Shown here: positions 14,416 to 23,693 of the stretch, piece after piece | How positions within the stretch are numbered: position 1 is the first letter of the stretch | Layout: the number at the start of each line of letters is the position of its first letter | Assembly (NCBI GenBank): GCA_949915775.1 | Contig: CATLEG010000009.1 | Span: forward strand, 1-37,676 | Length of the DNA stretch: 37,676 nt | From: an uncultured Candidatus Melainabacteria bacterium | GTDB taxonomy: Bacteria > Cyanobacteriota > Vampirovibrionia > Gastranaerophilales > Gastranaerophilaceae | Direction: 5' to 3' | Made by a program: the position numbers and the translations under genes | Notes under the pieces: model-generated | What the model was told of the DNA's origin: nothing | What the model saw: the letters and a program-made list of their open reading frames with translations, nothing else | The model's database searches: none

Positions 14416-15030
14416 TTATTTATTTTCTCTGGTAACCACTTTGTCAATAAGTCCATATTCTAAAGCTTCTTGAGCTGTTAAGAAGTGGTCGCGTTCACAA
14501 TCTTCTTTAACTTTGTCATACGGCTGCCCAGAATTTTCTGCAATAATTCCAATAAGCATATCTTTCATTCTCAAGATTTCTTTAGCTTCAATTTCAATAT
14601 CTGTAGCTTGACCTTGAGCACCGCCAAGAGGCTGGTGAATCATAACTCTTGCGTTTGGTAATGCTAATCTTTTGCCTTTTGCTCCCGAACAAAGTAAAAA
14701 TGCACCCATAGAAGCAGCATCACCCAAACAAATTGTTGATACATCTGATTTAATTAATTGCATAGTATCATAAATAGCCATACCAGCAGTAATTACACCT
14801 CCGGGGCTGTTTATATAAAGCATAATGTCTTTTTCTGAATTTTCACTATCTAAAAGCAATAATTGCGCTACGACAGAATTTGCGACTTCATCGTTAATTT
14901 CAGTGCCTAAGAAAATAATTCTTTCTCTTAATAATCTTGAAAATATATCAAAAGAGCGTTCTCCTCTTGATGAAGCTTCAATAACTGTTGGGACATAGCC
15001 CATTATTTTCATGTAAGTTTGTTGATCCAT
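14416..15030 (-). CDS. clpP: ATP-dependent Clp protease proteolytic subunit
   Basis: 204 residues. Serine peptidase of family S14. Catalytic triad S107 (GDAASMGAF), H132 (MIHQPLGG) and D181 (ERDHFLTA). [19 protein letters not shown] is the oxyanion/substrate strand. It forms the double-heptamer chamber fed by ClpX or ClpA/C unfoldases; neither is encoded here (the ClpB at 33.7 kb does not pair with ClpP). GGAGAA lies upstream. Only 9 nt separate it from the transporter gene before it. Confidence 0.97.
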   Translation of the reverse strand: MDQQTYMKIMGYVPTVIEASSRGERSFDIFSRLLRERIIFLGTEINDEVANSVVAQLLLLDSENSEKDIMLYINSPGGVITAGMAIYDTMQLIKSDVSTICLGDAASMGAFLLCSGAKGKRLALPNARVMIHQPLGGAQGQATDIEIEAKEILRMKDMLIGIIAENSGQPYDKVKEDCERDHFLTAQEALEYGLIDKVVTRENK

Positions 15031-15039
15031 TTTCTTCTC

Positions 15040-16383
15040 CTAATTATTTTCTACAATTTTTTCTTCACTTGGTTCATTTTTTATAATTTCTAATTTGGTA
15101 ATTCTTGCACCATCTATTTCTTTAACAACAAAAGTGAAATTTTGCAAAGTAACTGTATCATTGATTTCAGCAAGACGACCCAGAATTTTTAAAACAAGAC
15201 CGCCGATTGTGTCGATATCTTCATCATCAATTTCATTTTCGTCTATATTAAAGAATTCAGCAAATTCATCAAGTCTCATGATTGAATTTGCAATATATGT
15301 ATTTGGTGCAATTTCTTTTATATCGCTTTCTTCTTCCTCATCGAATTCATCTTGAACTTCGCCAAAGATTTCTTCAAGAACATCTTCAAGAGTAATTAAT
15401 CCAGAAGTTCCGCCGAATTCATCAACAACAATTGCCATTTGTCCTTTACGTTTTTTGAACTCAAGAACAAGATTATCCATAGTCATAGTTTCGGGAACAA
15501 GTAAAATATTCCGTTGAATTTTTTCAACCGGACAAGTTTCGTCCTTTATTGAAAGCGAATATAAATCTTTTACATGGACAAGGCCTGTAATATGGTCGAT
15601 ATCTTCATCATAAACAGGGTATCTTGTATATTGATTTTCTGCTGCAAGTTTATTTAATTCTTCCAGAGGCATATCAATAGGTATACAAACCATATCTGTT
15701 CTGGGTATCATAACCTGTTTAGCAGTTAAATCAGAAAATTTAAATACATTATGAAGCATATCTTTTTCTGTTTCATTAAGAACTCCTCCATCATAACTTG
15801 CATTAACAAGCATATCAAGTTCTTCTGTAGAATGAACAAGTGAGCCTTTATGCGAATGAGGAATATTCATTAATTTTAAAACAAGATTTCCAAACCCATT
15901 TAATAACCATATGAAAGGATTAAAAATAAATGTTAAGACCTGCATAGGTTTAGCAACTAAAAGTGCTGTTTTTTCAGTGTATTCTAGAGCAATGGATTTT
16001 GGTATAAGTTCTCCGATTACAACATGGAAAAATGTTATAAGTGCAAATGCTATTGAGGCGGAGAGTGTATGAGTTGCAACGGTCTTTGAGATTCCCGGTA
16101 AAAAAACGAAAACCGGTTCGATAATTCTTGCAAGAGTTCCTTCGCCGACCCAACCTAAACCAATACTTGAAATAGTTACTCCAAGTTGAACTGCGGCTAT
16201 AAATTTGTCCAAATCTTTTAAAGCTTCTAAAGCTATTTTTGCGTTAAAGTTACCTTCATTTACAAGCTGCTCAATTCGTGTTTTTCTAACTTTTACCATA
16301 GCAAATTCTGATGCTACAAAAAATCCGTTAGAAAACAGCAAAAATGCGATTAAGAATAAATTTATATATATACTGCCGTCCAT
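15040..16383 (-). CDS. CNNM/CorC-family transporter (DUF21-CBS-CBS-CorC_HlyC)
   Basis: 447 residues. Residues 1-190 form the DUF21 membrane domain: LFLIAFLLFSNGFFVASEFA, LGVTISSIGLGWVGEGTLAR, and the FHVVIGELIPKSIALEYTEK motif typical of these proteins. Two CBS domains follow at about 215-335 (VMIPRTDMVCIPIDMPLEEL ... RYPVYDEDIDHITG; VVDEFGGTSGLITLEDVLEE). The CorC/HlyC transporter-associated domain is at about 350-435. Members are implicated in Mg2+/Co2+ efflux; older annotation says hemolysin. Inner-membrane protein, in an operon with clpP. Confidence 0.9.
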   Translation of the reverse strand: MDGSIYINLFLIAFLLFSNGFFVASEFAMVKVRKTRIEQLVNEGNFNAKIALEALKDLDKFIAAVQLGVTISSIGLGWVGEGTLARIIEPVFVFLPGISKTVATHTLSASIAFALITFFHVVIGELIPKSIALEYTEKTALLVAKPMQVLTFIFNPFIWLLNGFGNLVLKLMNIPHSHKGSLVHSTEELDMLVNASYDGGVLNETEKDMLHNVFKFSDLTAKQVMIPRTDMVCIPIDMPLEELNKLAAENQYTRYPVYDEDIDHITGLVHVKDLYSLSIKDETCPVEKIQRNILLVPETMTMDNLVLEFKKRKGQMAIVVDEFGGTSGLITLEDVLEEIFGEVQDEFDEEEESDIKEIAPNTYIANSIMRLDEFAEFFNIDENEIDDEDIDTIGGLVLKILGRLAEINDTVTLQNFTFVVKEIDGARITKLEIIKNEPSEEKIVENN

Positions 16384-16441
16384 TTAAAGTTCCTTCTTAC
16401 TATAATTGTAATTATAATATTATCTATAAAAAAATGCAATC

Positions 16442-17254
16442 CTATTTTTGAGGCATTTCTACTTCTTTCAGTTCTGTATATACCATTGGAGCAAAGCCTT
16501 TGGTTGTTGTAATACTTATTACTTTGTATAACGGCTTTTCTGAAAGAAGTGTCGGAGAAGTTACATGATAAACTCCGTTTCTCATTTTTTCACTGTTAGT
16601 ATGTAAATGTCCTGCTACAATAGAAATGACATTATCATGTTTATCTAATATTTCCAGATATTTTTCTTTCTGATAAACCATATGTGAAGGCATTTCTTTT
16701 TCTGCTACCACAGGAAAATGTTGAAATATTATCACTTTATCATTTTTGTATTTTTTTAATTTTTTATCAAGCCATTTTAAAGTATCTTCTTTATAATATC
16801 CGATAGAGCCCGGAATAACTTCTTTTGCACCATCAACTACAATAAATACAAATCCGTTTTTTTTGAAAACATAATTAGGTTTTTTATAATTATATAACCA
16901 GTTATATTCTTTTACAATTTCCAGATAATGTTTTTTTGAAAGTCCGTTATTTTTGAATACATCATGGTTACCAATTACTAGATAGTAAGGAATTTTTAAT
17001 TTATTAATAATTCTTATAAATTCTGGTAAATATTCAGCTTTTGGAGAATCAATATTATCTCCGGTAAAAACAACAAAAGATAGTCCTTTTTCATTATTAA
17101 TACTTTTTACTGTTTCTTTTAAAACATCTGCTCTGTATTCATCATTAGTTCTAAAATGAGAATCTGTAACTTGAGCAAATTTAACTACACTTGCAAAAAC
17201 ACCTGTTTGTAATAACAATATTGCTGTTATTGTTAAAAATATATTTTTAATCAT
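16442..17254 (-). CDS. Secreted calcineurin-like metallophosphoesterase
   Basis: 270 residues. Signal peptide about 1-21, cleaved near VFA-SVV. All metal-binding motifs are present: D31-x-H33 (TDSHF), GD at 65-66, GNHD at 95-98, H179, and GHLH at 215-218. The dinuclear centre hydrolyses phosphomono- or diesters; cell-envelope or periplasmic location. The substrate cannot be told. It lies 58 nt upstream of the transporter gene and may share its transcript. The rqcP gene starts divergently 55 nt away. Confidence 0.85.
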   Translation of the reverse strand: MIKNIFLTITAILLLQTGVFASVVKFAQVTDSHFRTNDEYRADVLKETVKSINNEKGLSFVVFTGDNIDSPKAEYLPEFIRIINKLKIPYYLVIGNHDVFKNNGLSKKHYLEIVKEYNWLYNYKKPNYVFKKNGFVFIVVDGAKEVIPGSIGYYKEDTLKWLDKKLKKYKNDKVIIFQHFPVVAEKEMPSHMVYQKEKYLEILDKHDNVISIVAGHLHTNSEKMRNGVYHVTSPTLLSEKPLYKVISITTTKGFAPMVYTELKEVEMPQK

Positions 17255-17309
17255 TTTTATCCTCTGGACAAATTATATCATGAATTATAATATATATAAA
17301 GGAGTAAAA

Positions 17310-17567
17310 ATGAGATTAGATAAATTTTTAAAAGTTTCAAGATTAATAAAACGAAGAACTGTTGCAAATGAAGTATCAGACAGCGGGCGAATACTTGTGA
17401 ATGATAATCCTGCAAAACCTGCAAAGCAGATTAAAGCCGGTGATGTTATAAAAATAGTTTATGCAAACAGAACTGTTTCTGCGCGAGTATTAAAAGTTCC
17501 CGAAGGAAATGTAAGTGTGCAAGAAGCTCCGACTCTTTATGAAATCATAAATGATTCTTGCATCTGA
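17310..17567 (+). CDS. rqcP: S4-domain RNA-binding protein RqcP (YabO)
   Basis: 85 residues from ATG 17310 (AAAGGAG 5 nt upstream); an earlier ATG at 17280 adds ten residues with no RBS. MRLDKFLKVSRLIKRRTVAN then DSGRILVNDNPAKPAKQIKA is a single S4 domain of the RqcP/Hsp15 type. RqcP binds the 50S subunit with peptidyl-tRNA and helps RqcH add alanine tails to stalled chains. RqcH is not in this window, so the assignment rests on sequence and length. The 3' end overlaps the convergent stress-protein gene by 23 nt. Confidence 0.85.
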   Translation: MRLDKFLKVSRLIKRRTVANEVSDSGRILVNDNPAKPAKQIKAGDVIKIVYANRTVSARVLKVPEGNVSVQEAPTLYEIINDSCI

Positions 17568-18414
17568 CAAGCCAAATATCACTTGTAACATTTTCAAGTA
17601 CTCTTTTACTAACAGAACCGGTTAAAAATCTGTCCATTTTTGATTTATTTTGAGTGCCTAAAATTATTAAATCAATGTTGTGTGCTCTTGCATAATCAAT
17701 TATTTTTTGAGAAGGGTTTCCATTTAAGATTTCAGTTTTGGTTGTGGTTATTCCATGTTCACCAAGCAAAGCTTTTATCCCTGTAATAGCGTTTGCCGCA
17801 TAATCCTGCTGCTGTTTTTGTATCTGCAAAAGCCATTCTGTATCTAACGTCCCATCCAAAAATAAAAGTGAAGGATCTTCATTTACCATACAAATATGTA
17901 CTTCTTTATCTGTTAAATTTATTGAAGGTATAATTTGTTCAATTATTCCAGAATAGCAGTCTGTACCGTCAGTTGTGAGTAATAATTTTTTTTTATTATT
18001 TTCTTCTTTTGCAATATAGTCAGAAATTTTACTGCTGTTAATTATTTCTTGAGAAACCGAACCTAGCCATTTTTGAATTCCTTTTTTGCCATGAGAACCC
18101 ATAAGTATTAAATCATAATCATCGGCTTCAGATTGTTCAAGTATACTTTCAATTGCAGAACCGCAGCTTTTTATTCTTTTGCCGGTTTTTAAATTCAAAT
18201 TTTGAATTTCTTCTTCAGCATAATCAAGAATTGTATCTGCAACATTTGCACATGAAATAGAAAAATTTTCTTCTTGAATATCTATTTCATCAGGCAAAAA
18301 ACTCCAGTCAATAACGCAAATAGTATCGATAATCGCATCTTTTATCCATTTTGAAATATTTTTTAGTGCACTAAAACTAATTTTTGAACCGTCGGTACAG
18401 AATAAAATTTTCAT
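17545..18414 (-). CDS. Tandem universal stress protein (two UspA domains)
   Basis: 289 residues. UspA domain 1 is about 1-135 (MKILFCTDGSKISFSALKNI ... LILMGSHGKKGIQKWLGSVS) and domain 2 about 140-289 (KLLLTTDGTD ... LIILGTQNKSKMDRFLTGS). The ATP-binding G-x2-G-x8/9-GS motif is close to canonical in domain 1. In domain 2 the second Gly is Asn (GTQN), so nucleotide binding may be confined to the first half. Cytoplasmic stress protein; single gene, divergent from the sigma factor gene. Confidence 0.88.
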   Translation of the reverse strand: MKILFCTDGSKISFSALKNISKWIKDAIIDTICVIDWSFLPDEIDIQEENFSISCANVADTILDYAEEEIQNLNLKTGKRIKSCGSAIESILEQSEADDYDLILMGSHGKKGIQKWLGSVSQEIINSSKISDYIAKEENNKKKLLLTTDGTDCYSGIIEQIIPSINLTDKEVHICMVNEDPSLLFLDGTLDTEWLLQIQKQQQDYAANAITGIKALLGEHGITTTKTEILNGNPSQKIIDYARAHNIDLIILGTQNKSKMDRFLTGSVSKRVLENVTSDIWLVRCKNHL

Positions 18415-18536
18415 AAATTTCTCCTCTTTGTTTTTGCTTACTATAATTTATGTTAAGGAAAATTACATTGTCTGGTAATCTATATTTTTTTTTGTTATCA
18501 TGCTTTTAGGGATTCTTATAGGAAAATGTTATAGTC

Positions 18537-19154
18537 ATGGCGCAAGAGCATAAAATTAAACAAAAACTTAACCTCAGAGATTATAAAGATTTGATTGAAA
18601 CAATTGCAAAGGTAGAATATCAAAAGTTTTCAACCTCGCATTTGATTGATTTGCCTGAACTTATAAATATTGGTAATCATACTCTATATATTCTGTTTAA
18701 GAATAATACTAATCAGGAATTTAATAATACTTATCTTTCTACTGCTATAAAATGGGCTATAAGAAATGAAGTTCGGCGCAGATATAAATGGTATTCTCTT
18801 AAAAACAAAAAACAGCAATTAGAAGAAGAAAATGAAAATTTAAGAGAAGAAGTTTATAAAACAATTCTATCAATTGATGAAATGCAGGATGCTGAAGTGC
18901 CGACACAAATTAAGGCTGAAGATAAAACTCCTGAAGAATCAATTGAATTATCCGAGTTGAAAGATGAAATTATTGAATCAATGAAAAAACTTCCGCAAAG
19001 GGAACGTGAATTGATTGAACAAAAGTTTTTTCAAGATAAAAAATTACGAGAAATTTCGGAAGAATTTAACATTTCACAGTCAAGAATTTCACGTATTATT
19101 CAGTCTGGATTGGACAAAATTAAAAGGGATTTAAAAAGGCAGGGGATAATTTGA
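18537..19154 (+). CDS. Alternative sigma-70 family factor
   Basis: 205 residues. Region 2 at about 55-90 ([20 protein letters not shown]) resembles the FliA/SigB-type core binding and -10 recognition helices. A charged linker follows. Region 4 at about 145-200 is clear: [20 protein letters not shown], then [20 protein letters not shown] as the -35 helix-turn-helix. No anti-sigma gene is adjacent. The stop overlaps the gcvPB TTG start by 4 nt, so the two are translationally coupled, which is unusual. Regulon unknown. The start has AGGAAAA about 10 nt upstream. Confidence 0.85.
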   Translation: MAQEHKIKQKLNLRDYKDLIETIAKVEYQKFSTSHLIDLPELINIGNHTLYILFKNNTNQEFNNTYLSTAIKWAIRNEVRRRYKWYSLKNKKQQLEEENENLREEVYKTILSIDEMQDAEVPTQIKAEDKTPEESIELSELKDEIIESMKKLPQRERELIEQKFFQDKKLREISEEFNISQSRISRIIQSGLDKIKRDLKRQGII

Positions 19155-20578
19155 AAACTATTTTTGAAAAAAGTAATGGTATTGATGGTATCACTTTTAC
19201 AGATGAAAAAGAAGATTTAAGCTTTTTGAAAGAAAATTTGTTAAGAAAAACACCGGTTGGGCTTCCTCAGGTTAGCGAATTAGAGGCTATGCGTCATTAC
19301 AAAGAGCTTTCTGATAAAAATTTCTGTATTGAAAAAGGTTTTTATCCGCTTGGTTCTTGCACGATGAAATACAATCCTAAAGTCAATGAACTTCTTGCAG
19401 GTTTAGAAAATTTTTGTAATCTTCACCCGTATTCTGATGATTCTGATTGTCAGGGTGCTCTTGAATTAATGTATAAATTACAGGAAGCTTTGAAAAAAGT
19501 TACTGGTATGGAAGCTGTGACTTTACAACCTGCTGCCGGTGCACATGGTGAATTAACCGGCATGATGATTGTTAAAAAATATTTTGAAGTTAAAGGCGAA
19601 ACCAGAAAAAAAGTTATTATTCCTGATTCGGCACATGGTACCAATCCTGCAAGCGCGCATCTTTGCGGTTTTGAAATAGTTCCTGTTAAATCGAATGATA
19701 AAGGTCAGGTCGATATTGAAGCATTGAAAGAACTTATAGATAGTGATGTTGCGGCAATTATGATGACAAATCCTAATACTTTAGGAATTTTTGAAGAAAA
19801 TGTTTTAGAAATTTCTAAAATAATGCATGATAACGGCTCATTATTATATTATGACGGTGCGAATTTTAACGCTATTATGGGATATACAAATCCAAAATTA
19901 ATGGGATTTGATGTTGTTCATTTAAATTTACATAAAACATTTTCAACTCCTCATGGCGGCGGCGGCCCGGGAGCCGGCCCTGTGTGTGTTGCAGAACATT
20001 TAAAAGAATTTTTACCTGTTCCTGTAATTGCATTCGACGGTAAAAAATATTTTAGAAAATCCAACTTAAAACATTCTATAGGAAGCGTAAAAGGGTTTTT
20101 CGGAAACTTTGGAGTACTTGTAAGAGCTTATGCATATATTCTTATGATGGGTAAAAATCTTAAAGAGGCAAGTGAAAATGCAGTTTTAAACGCAAATTAT
20201 TTAAAAGAAAAATTAAAATCTGCTTATCTTTTACCATTTGATGAACCTTGTATGCATGAATTTGTATTATCAGGAGAAAAGCAAAAACATGAAAATGGTG
20301 TTTCAACACTAAATATTGCAAAAGCCTTAATGGATGAAAACACACATCCGCCAACGGTATATTTCCCGCTTATTGTGCATGAAGCCATTATGATTGAACC
20401 TACAGAATCAGAAACTAAAACTGTTTTAGATGATTTTGTGAGCGTAATGTTGAAAATTGCGGCTGAAGCAAAAACAAACCCTGAAAAACTTATTTCGGCC
20501 CCTCATACAACACCTGTAAAACGATTGGATGAAACATTAGCAGCAAGAAAACCAGACTTGAAATTTATAAGTCAATAA
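19151..20578 (+). CDS. gcvPB: Glycine dehydrogenase (decarboxylating) subunit 2, P-protein beta
   Basis: 475 residues. PLP enzyme; with GcvPA it decarboxylates glycine and loads the aminomethyl group on GcvH. PLP lysine is K262 in [38 protein letters not shown] and [19 protein letters not shown] are further family blocks. Start is TTG 19151, with AGGGGA upstream inside the sigma gene; the protein begins MKTIFEKS as expected for the family. gcvPA, gcvT and gcvH are not next to it in this window. Confidence 0.95.
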   Translation: MKTIFEKSNGIDGITFTDEKEDLSFLKENLLRKTPVGLPQVSELEAMRHYKELSDKNFCIEKGFYPLGSCTMKYNPKVNELLAGLENFCNLHPYSDDSDCQGALELMYKLQEALKKVTGMEAVTLQPAAGAHGELTGMMIVKKYFEVKGETRKKVIIPDSAHGTNPASAHLCGFEIVPVKSNDKGQVDIEALKELIDSDVAAIMMTNPNTLGIFEENVLEISKIMHDNGSLLYYDGANFNAIMGYTNPKLMGFDVVHLNLHKTFSTPHGGGGPGAGPVCVAEHLKEFLPVPVIAFDGKKYFRKSNLKHSIGSVKGFFGNFGVLVRAYAYILMMGKNLKEASENAVLNANYLKEKLKSAYLLPFDEPCMHEFVLSGEKQKHENGVSTLNIAKALMDENTHPPTVYFPLIVHEAIMIEPTESETKTVLDDFVSVMLKIAAEAKTNPEKLISAPHTTPVKRLDETLAARKPDLKFISQ

Positions 20579-20589
20579 CGAGTAGTTTT

Positions 20590-20617
20590 GAGATTCTGAA
20601 ACAAGTTCAGAATGACG
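20590..20617 (+). repeat. REP-like palindrome of the 'ELVSAS' type
   Basis: GAG-ATTCTGAA-acaag-TTCAGAAT-GACG in the gcvPB-HgdB-like gap, an 8-bp perfect stem. The copy at 37170-37197 has ATGCTGAA / TTCAGCAT, so the stem change is compensated. Confidence 0.75.
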
Positions 20618-20660
20618 AAAAGCAAATTTTGTTAAACTGATAAAATAGTAAGAAAGTGAA

Positions 20661-21794
20661 GTGACAGACATTAGTATGGAAAATAATAAAAAAATTAAAA
20701 AGAAGGTGGCGTTTCCACATATGGGAAATGTATGTATAGCTTGGGCGGCAGCTTTGAAAAAAATTGGAGTTGAACCATTTATTCCTCCTTATACAAGTAA
20801 AAAAACATTATCATTAGGTACTAAACACTCACCCGAAGCAATTTGTCTGCCATATAAATTGATTTTAGGCAACTTTATTGAAGCAATAGAAGGCGGAGCT
20901 GATTATGTAGCAATGATAACATCTCCCGGTTGTTGTCGTTTGGGACAATACGGAAACAGCATTGAAAATGCTTTAAGTGATATGGGATATCAAGCAAAAT
21001 ATGTTGAATTATCTTTATATGACGGAATAAAAGGGATGTACAACGTACTGCGCGATATTAGCGGAAAAAATGATCCAATCTTATTTGCCAGAGCAATAAA
21101 TATTGCAATAAGAAAAATGTTTGTATTGGATGATTTGGAAGAAGTCCTAGCATATTACAGAGCAAGAGAAGTTAAATCCGGAGATGCTGATAAACATTAT
21201 GTAAAAGCTTTGCAGTATATCAAGGATGCCGATAGAACAAAAGATTTGAAAAGAGCTAAAAAATTAGCATTTGATGAAATGAAAAAGGTTGAAATTGATA
21301 AAAATAGAGAAGTTTTAAAAGTCGATTTGACAGGGGAAATTTATCTTGTATGCGACTCTTTTTCTAACCAAAATATTACCAAAGAACTTGGTAAAATGGG
21401 AGTTCAAGTTCGACGCAGCTTGACAGTAAGCGGTTTTATTAAAGATGCAATAATTCCTGAAGCATTTAGAAAAGGTGAAACACATTTACAGAGAGCTTTT
21501 AGAATGGCAAAGCCATATCTTATGCGTGATATCGGCGGTGATTCTCTTGAATGTATTTCAGATGTTGCATATGCTGATGAACGTGGTATTGACGGTATAA
21601 TTCATATAAGTCCGTTTACATGTATGCCGGAAATTATGTCACAAAATATTTTTCCTGCAATGAGAGAAGATTGTAAAATTCCGATTTTACCATTAATTAT
21701 GGATGAACAAACAGGAAAAGCCGGTTATCTTACAAGATTGGAAGCTTTTGTTGATTTGATGAGAAGACGTAAACGCAAACTTGCGAAACAATAG
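20661..21794 (+). CDS. 2-hydroxyacyl-CoA dehydratase (HgdB/DUF2229)-like Fe-S protein
   Basis: 377 residues. Resembles the acyl-CoA dehydratase D-component and the matching C-terminal part of large activase-fused proteins: VAFPHMGNVCIAWAAALKKI, ITSPGCCRLGQYGNSIENAL, ISPFTCMPEIMSQNIFPAMR and LIMDEQTGKAGYLTRLEAFV. Cysteines in SPGCC and PFTCMP are candidate [4Fe-4S] ligands. True dehydratases need an ATP-driven activase; none is encoded nearby, so substrate and reaction are open. Start uncertain: GTG 20661 with a weak AAGAAAGTGAA, or ATG 20676 five codons later. Confidence 0.7.
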   Translation: MTDISMENNKKIKKKVAFPHMGNVCIAWAAALKKIGVEPFIPPYTSKKTLSLGTKHSPEAICLPYKLILGNFIEAIEGGADYVAMITSPGCCRLGQYGNSIENALSDMGYQAKYVELSLYDGIKGMYNVLRDISGKNDPILFARAINIAIRKMFVLDDLEEVLAYYRAREVKSGDADKHYVKALQYIKDADRTKDLKRAKKLAFDEMKKVEIDKNREVLKVDLTGEIYLVCDSFSNQNITKELGKMGVQVRRSLTVSGFIKDAIIPEAFRKGETHLQRAFRMAKPYLMRDIGGDSLECISDVAYADERGIDGIIHISPFTCMPEIMSQNIFPAMREDCKIPILPLIMDEQTGKAGYLTRLEAFVDLMRRRKRKLAKQ

Positions 21795-21840
21795 TCACTT
21801 AGGGCATAAATAAAATAATAATTGAGGTAATTATAAATCT

Positions 21841-22695
21841 ATGCGAGAACTTTTTAAATCTGCGGCAAAAATTACAAATTTAAACTTAATACTGACTATA
21901 CCTTTAATTATTGGTATAATGATTTTTGATTTATACTCCGCTTATTCAAAATATACAGTTGATACTTCTTTAAAATCATTAATTGCGGCATTAACAATAT
22001 TATTTATGCTTGGAGTTTTTTGTTCAGGCTGGTTTTATATGGTTAAAGAAGCCGTAAAATTATCAAAAAAAGTTTTTGTATTGGATTCTGACAGAGCTCG
22101 TGAAACAATGAATTTGTTTAAGAAATTTCCTGAAGGAGTCGGCAAATTCTTTTTAGCATTTGTTGGTTTATATATAATTTTCTTTTTTATACAAATTATA
22201 ATAACACCAATGGTTTATATTCTTGGGACAAAATTAATTGGCGGTCTGGATAGTGCTGCAATGCAGAGTCTTCAAAGTATGGCAATGGATCCTGCTATTA
22301 CAACAAACGCCGGAATGGCAGAGTTTATTGAAAAATTAACTCCTGAACAGATTGTTTTTATGGGTAAATGGAGTCTTTTATTTATGGTTATAACATCAAT
22401 TGTAATGTATCTTTTGATGTTATGGATTCCTGAAATTATATATAAAACACCAAATCCGCTTGTTGCTTTGTGGCGTTCTTTAGTAAAACTATTTAAAGAT
22501 TTTTGGACAACATTAAGATTGTTTTTATCTTTGTGGTTTATGGGATTTGGATTGTTGTTTATTAATACATTTGCAATGTTTAATCCTGTAATCTATTTAA
22601 TTATGAGTGTTGTAATGTTTTATTTTTCTGTTTATATGATTGTGGTAATATTTTTATATTACGACAATAAATATATGAGCAATGATGAAAAATAA
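21841..22695 (+). CDS. Uncharacterised polytopic inner-membrane protein
   Basis: 284 residues, not recognised. About six hydrophobic segments: residues 15-33, 45-68, 100-128, 175-198, 217-245 and 248-275. A loop of about 45 residues between segments 3 and 4 (GGLDSAAMQSLQSMAMDPAI) is polar and Met-rich. The short motif LWIPEIIYKTPNPLVALWRS may be an amphipathic re-entrant stretch. GAGGTAA lies 12 nt before the ATG, a long spacing. The 3' end overlaps miaA by 14 nt, so the genes are cotranscribed. Confidence 0.7.
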   Translation: MRELFKSAAKITNLNLILTIPLIIGIMIFDLYSAYSKYTVDTSLKSLIAALTILFMLGVFCSGWFYMVKEAVKLSKKVFVLDSDRARETMNLFKKFPEGVGKFFLAFVGLYIIFFFIQIIITPMVYILGTKLIGGLDSAAMQSLQSMAMDPAITTNAGMAEFIEKLTPEQIVFMGKWSLLFMVITSIVMYLLMLWIPEIIYKTPNPLVALWRSLVKLFKDFWTTLRLFLSLWFMGFGLLFINTFAMFNPVIYLIMSVVMFYFSVYMIVVIFLYYDNKYMSNDEK

Positions 22696-23545
22696 AGTTA
22701 TAGCTGTTGTTGGCGCAACAGCGAGCGGTAAAAGTGCATATGCAATCGAACTTGCAAAAAAACTTGACGGTGAAATTATTTCGGCGGATTCAAGGCTTGT
22801 GTATAAAGGGATGGATATTGGAACAGCAAAACCATCTATTGAAGAACGTCAAGGCATAGTTCATCATATGATAGATATTGTTGAGCCGGATTTTGATTAT
22901 TCGGCAGGTCTTTATGCAAGACAGGCAAAAGAATGTTTGAACGATATTTTATCACGCGGGAAAACTCCGATTGTTGCCGGCGGTACGGGATTATATTTTA
23001 GAATATTGTTAGAAAATTACGATTTACCTGAAATTGAACCTGATTGGGAGTTGAGAAAAAAGCTATCAAAATTATCATTTGATGAACTTAATGATATTAT
23101 GAAAAGTCTTGATAGTAATGCTTCTGTAGAACTTAATGATAAGAAAAAAGCTATCAGATATATTGAAATTTTGAAAGCTACAGGGAAACCGTTAGACAAA
23201 TCGCGCGGAATAAAAGAAAATTCTTATGATATCGAATGGATTGGTCTAAATTTTCCGCGAGAACAGCTTTATGACCGTATAAACAAACGTGTGGATTTAA
23301 TGGTAGAAGCGGGTCTTATTGAAGAAACCCAAAAACTTCTTAAAAAATACGGCAGAATTATGAATATTACAGAAACCATTGGGTATCGTGAAATTATACA
23401 GGCACTTGACGGTGTTATGACAATGGAAGAAGCCCTGGATAAATTAAAACAGAATACCAGAAACTATGCAAAACGCCAGCTTACATGGTTTAGAAAAAAT
23501 GAAAAAATTAAATGGAATTATTATCCTGAAAAATTAAAAAAATAA
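22682..23545 (+). CDS. miaA: tRNA dimethylallyltransferase
   Basis: 287 residues. Transfers a dimethylallyl group to A37 of tRNAs reading U-starting codons. P-loop GATASGKS at 11-18, then ISADSRLVYKGMDIGTAKPS (the usual Gln after SR is Leu here), the DMAPP site GGTGLYFRILLE, and ITETIGYREIIQ with RNYAKRQLTWFRKN at the C-terminus. Two adjacent ATG codons are possible starts. It begins inside the end of the membrane-protein gene. With truA and rqcP it is one of several translation-related genes here. Confidence 0.95.
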   Translation: MMKNKVIAVVGATASGKSAYAIELAKKLDGEIISADSRLVYKGMDIGTAKPSIEERQGIVHHMIDIVEPDFDYSAGLYARQAKECLNDILSRGKTPIVAGGTGLYFRILLENYDLPEIEPDWELRKKLSKLSFDELNDIMKSLDSNASVELNDKKKAIRYIEILKATGKPLDKSRGIKENSYDIEWIGLNFPREQLYDRINKRVDLMVEAGLIEETQKLLKKYGRIMNITETIGYREIIQALDGVMTMEEALDKLKQNTRNYAKRQLTWFRKNEKIKWNYYPEKLKK

Positions 23546-23588
23546 TTTTGTGGGGTTAAAATGCAATAATTTCTAAAATTTTGTAATA

Positions 23589-23631
23589 ATATTACATAAA
23601 AGTGTCTCCTTATGTCATGATATTACGTAAA
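23589..23631 (+). promoter_or_regulatory. Candidate operator: spaced direct repeats before the XRE gene
   Basis: ATATTACATAAA (23589-23600) and ATATTACGTAAA (23620-23631) differ at one base and are 31 nt apart, about three helical turns. A short palindrome GTAATAATATTAC overlaps the first. The site lies 63-105 nt upstream of the regulator start, suggesting autoregulation (inference). Confidence 0.4.
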
Positions 23632-23693
23632 AACAACCTTTATTGTAAAATTTTAACATTTTCTATTTTGTATTTGTAGCATAAAATATTGTA

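Noticed and set aside
17545-17567. Mis-called end of rqcP or of the stress-protein gene because of their overlap
   Set aside because: Both C-termini are family-length and the 23-nt convergent overlap is consistent with compact gene ends elsewhere in the window (11 nt at dnaE).
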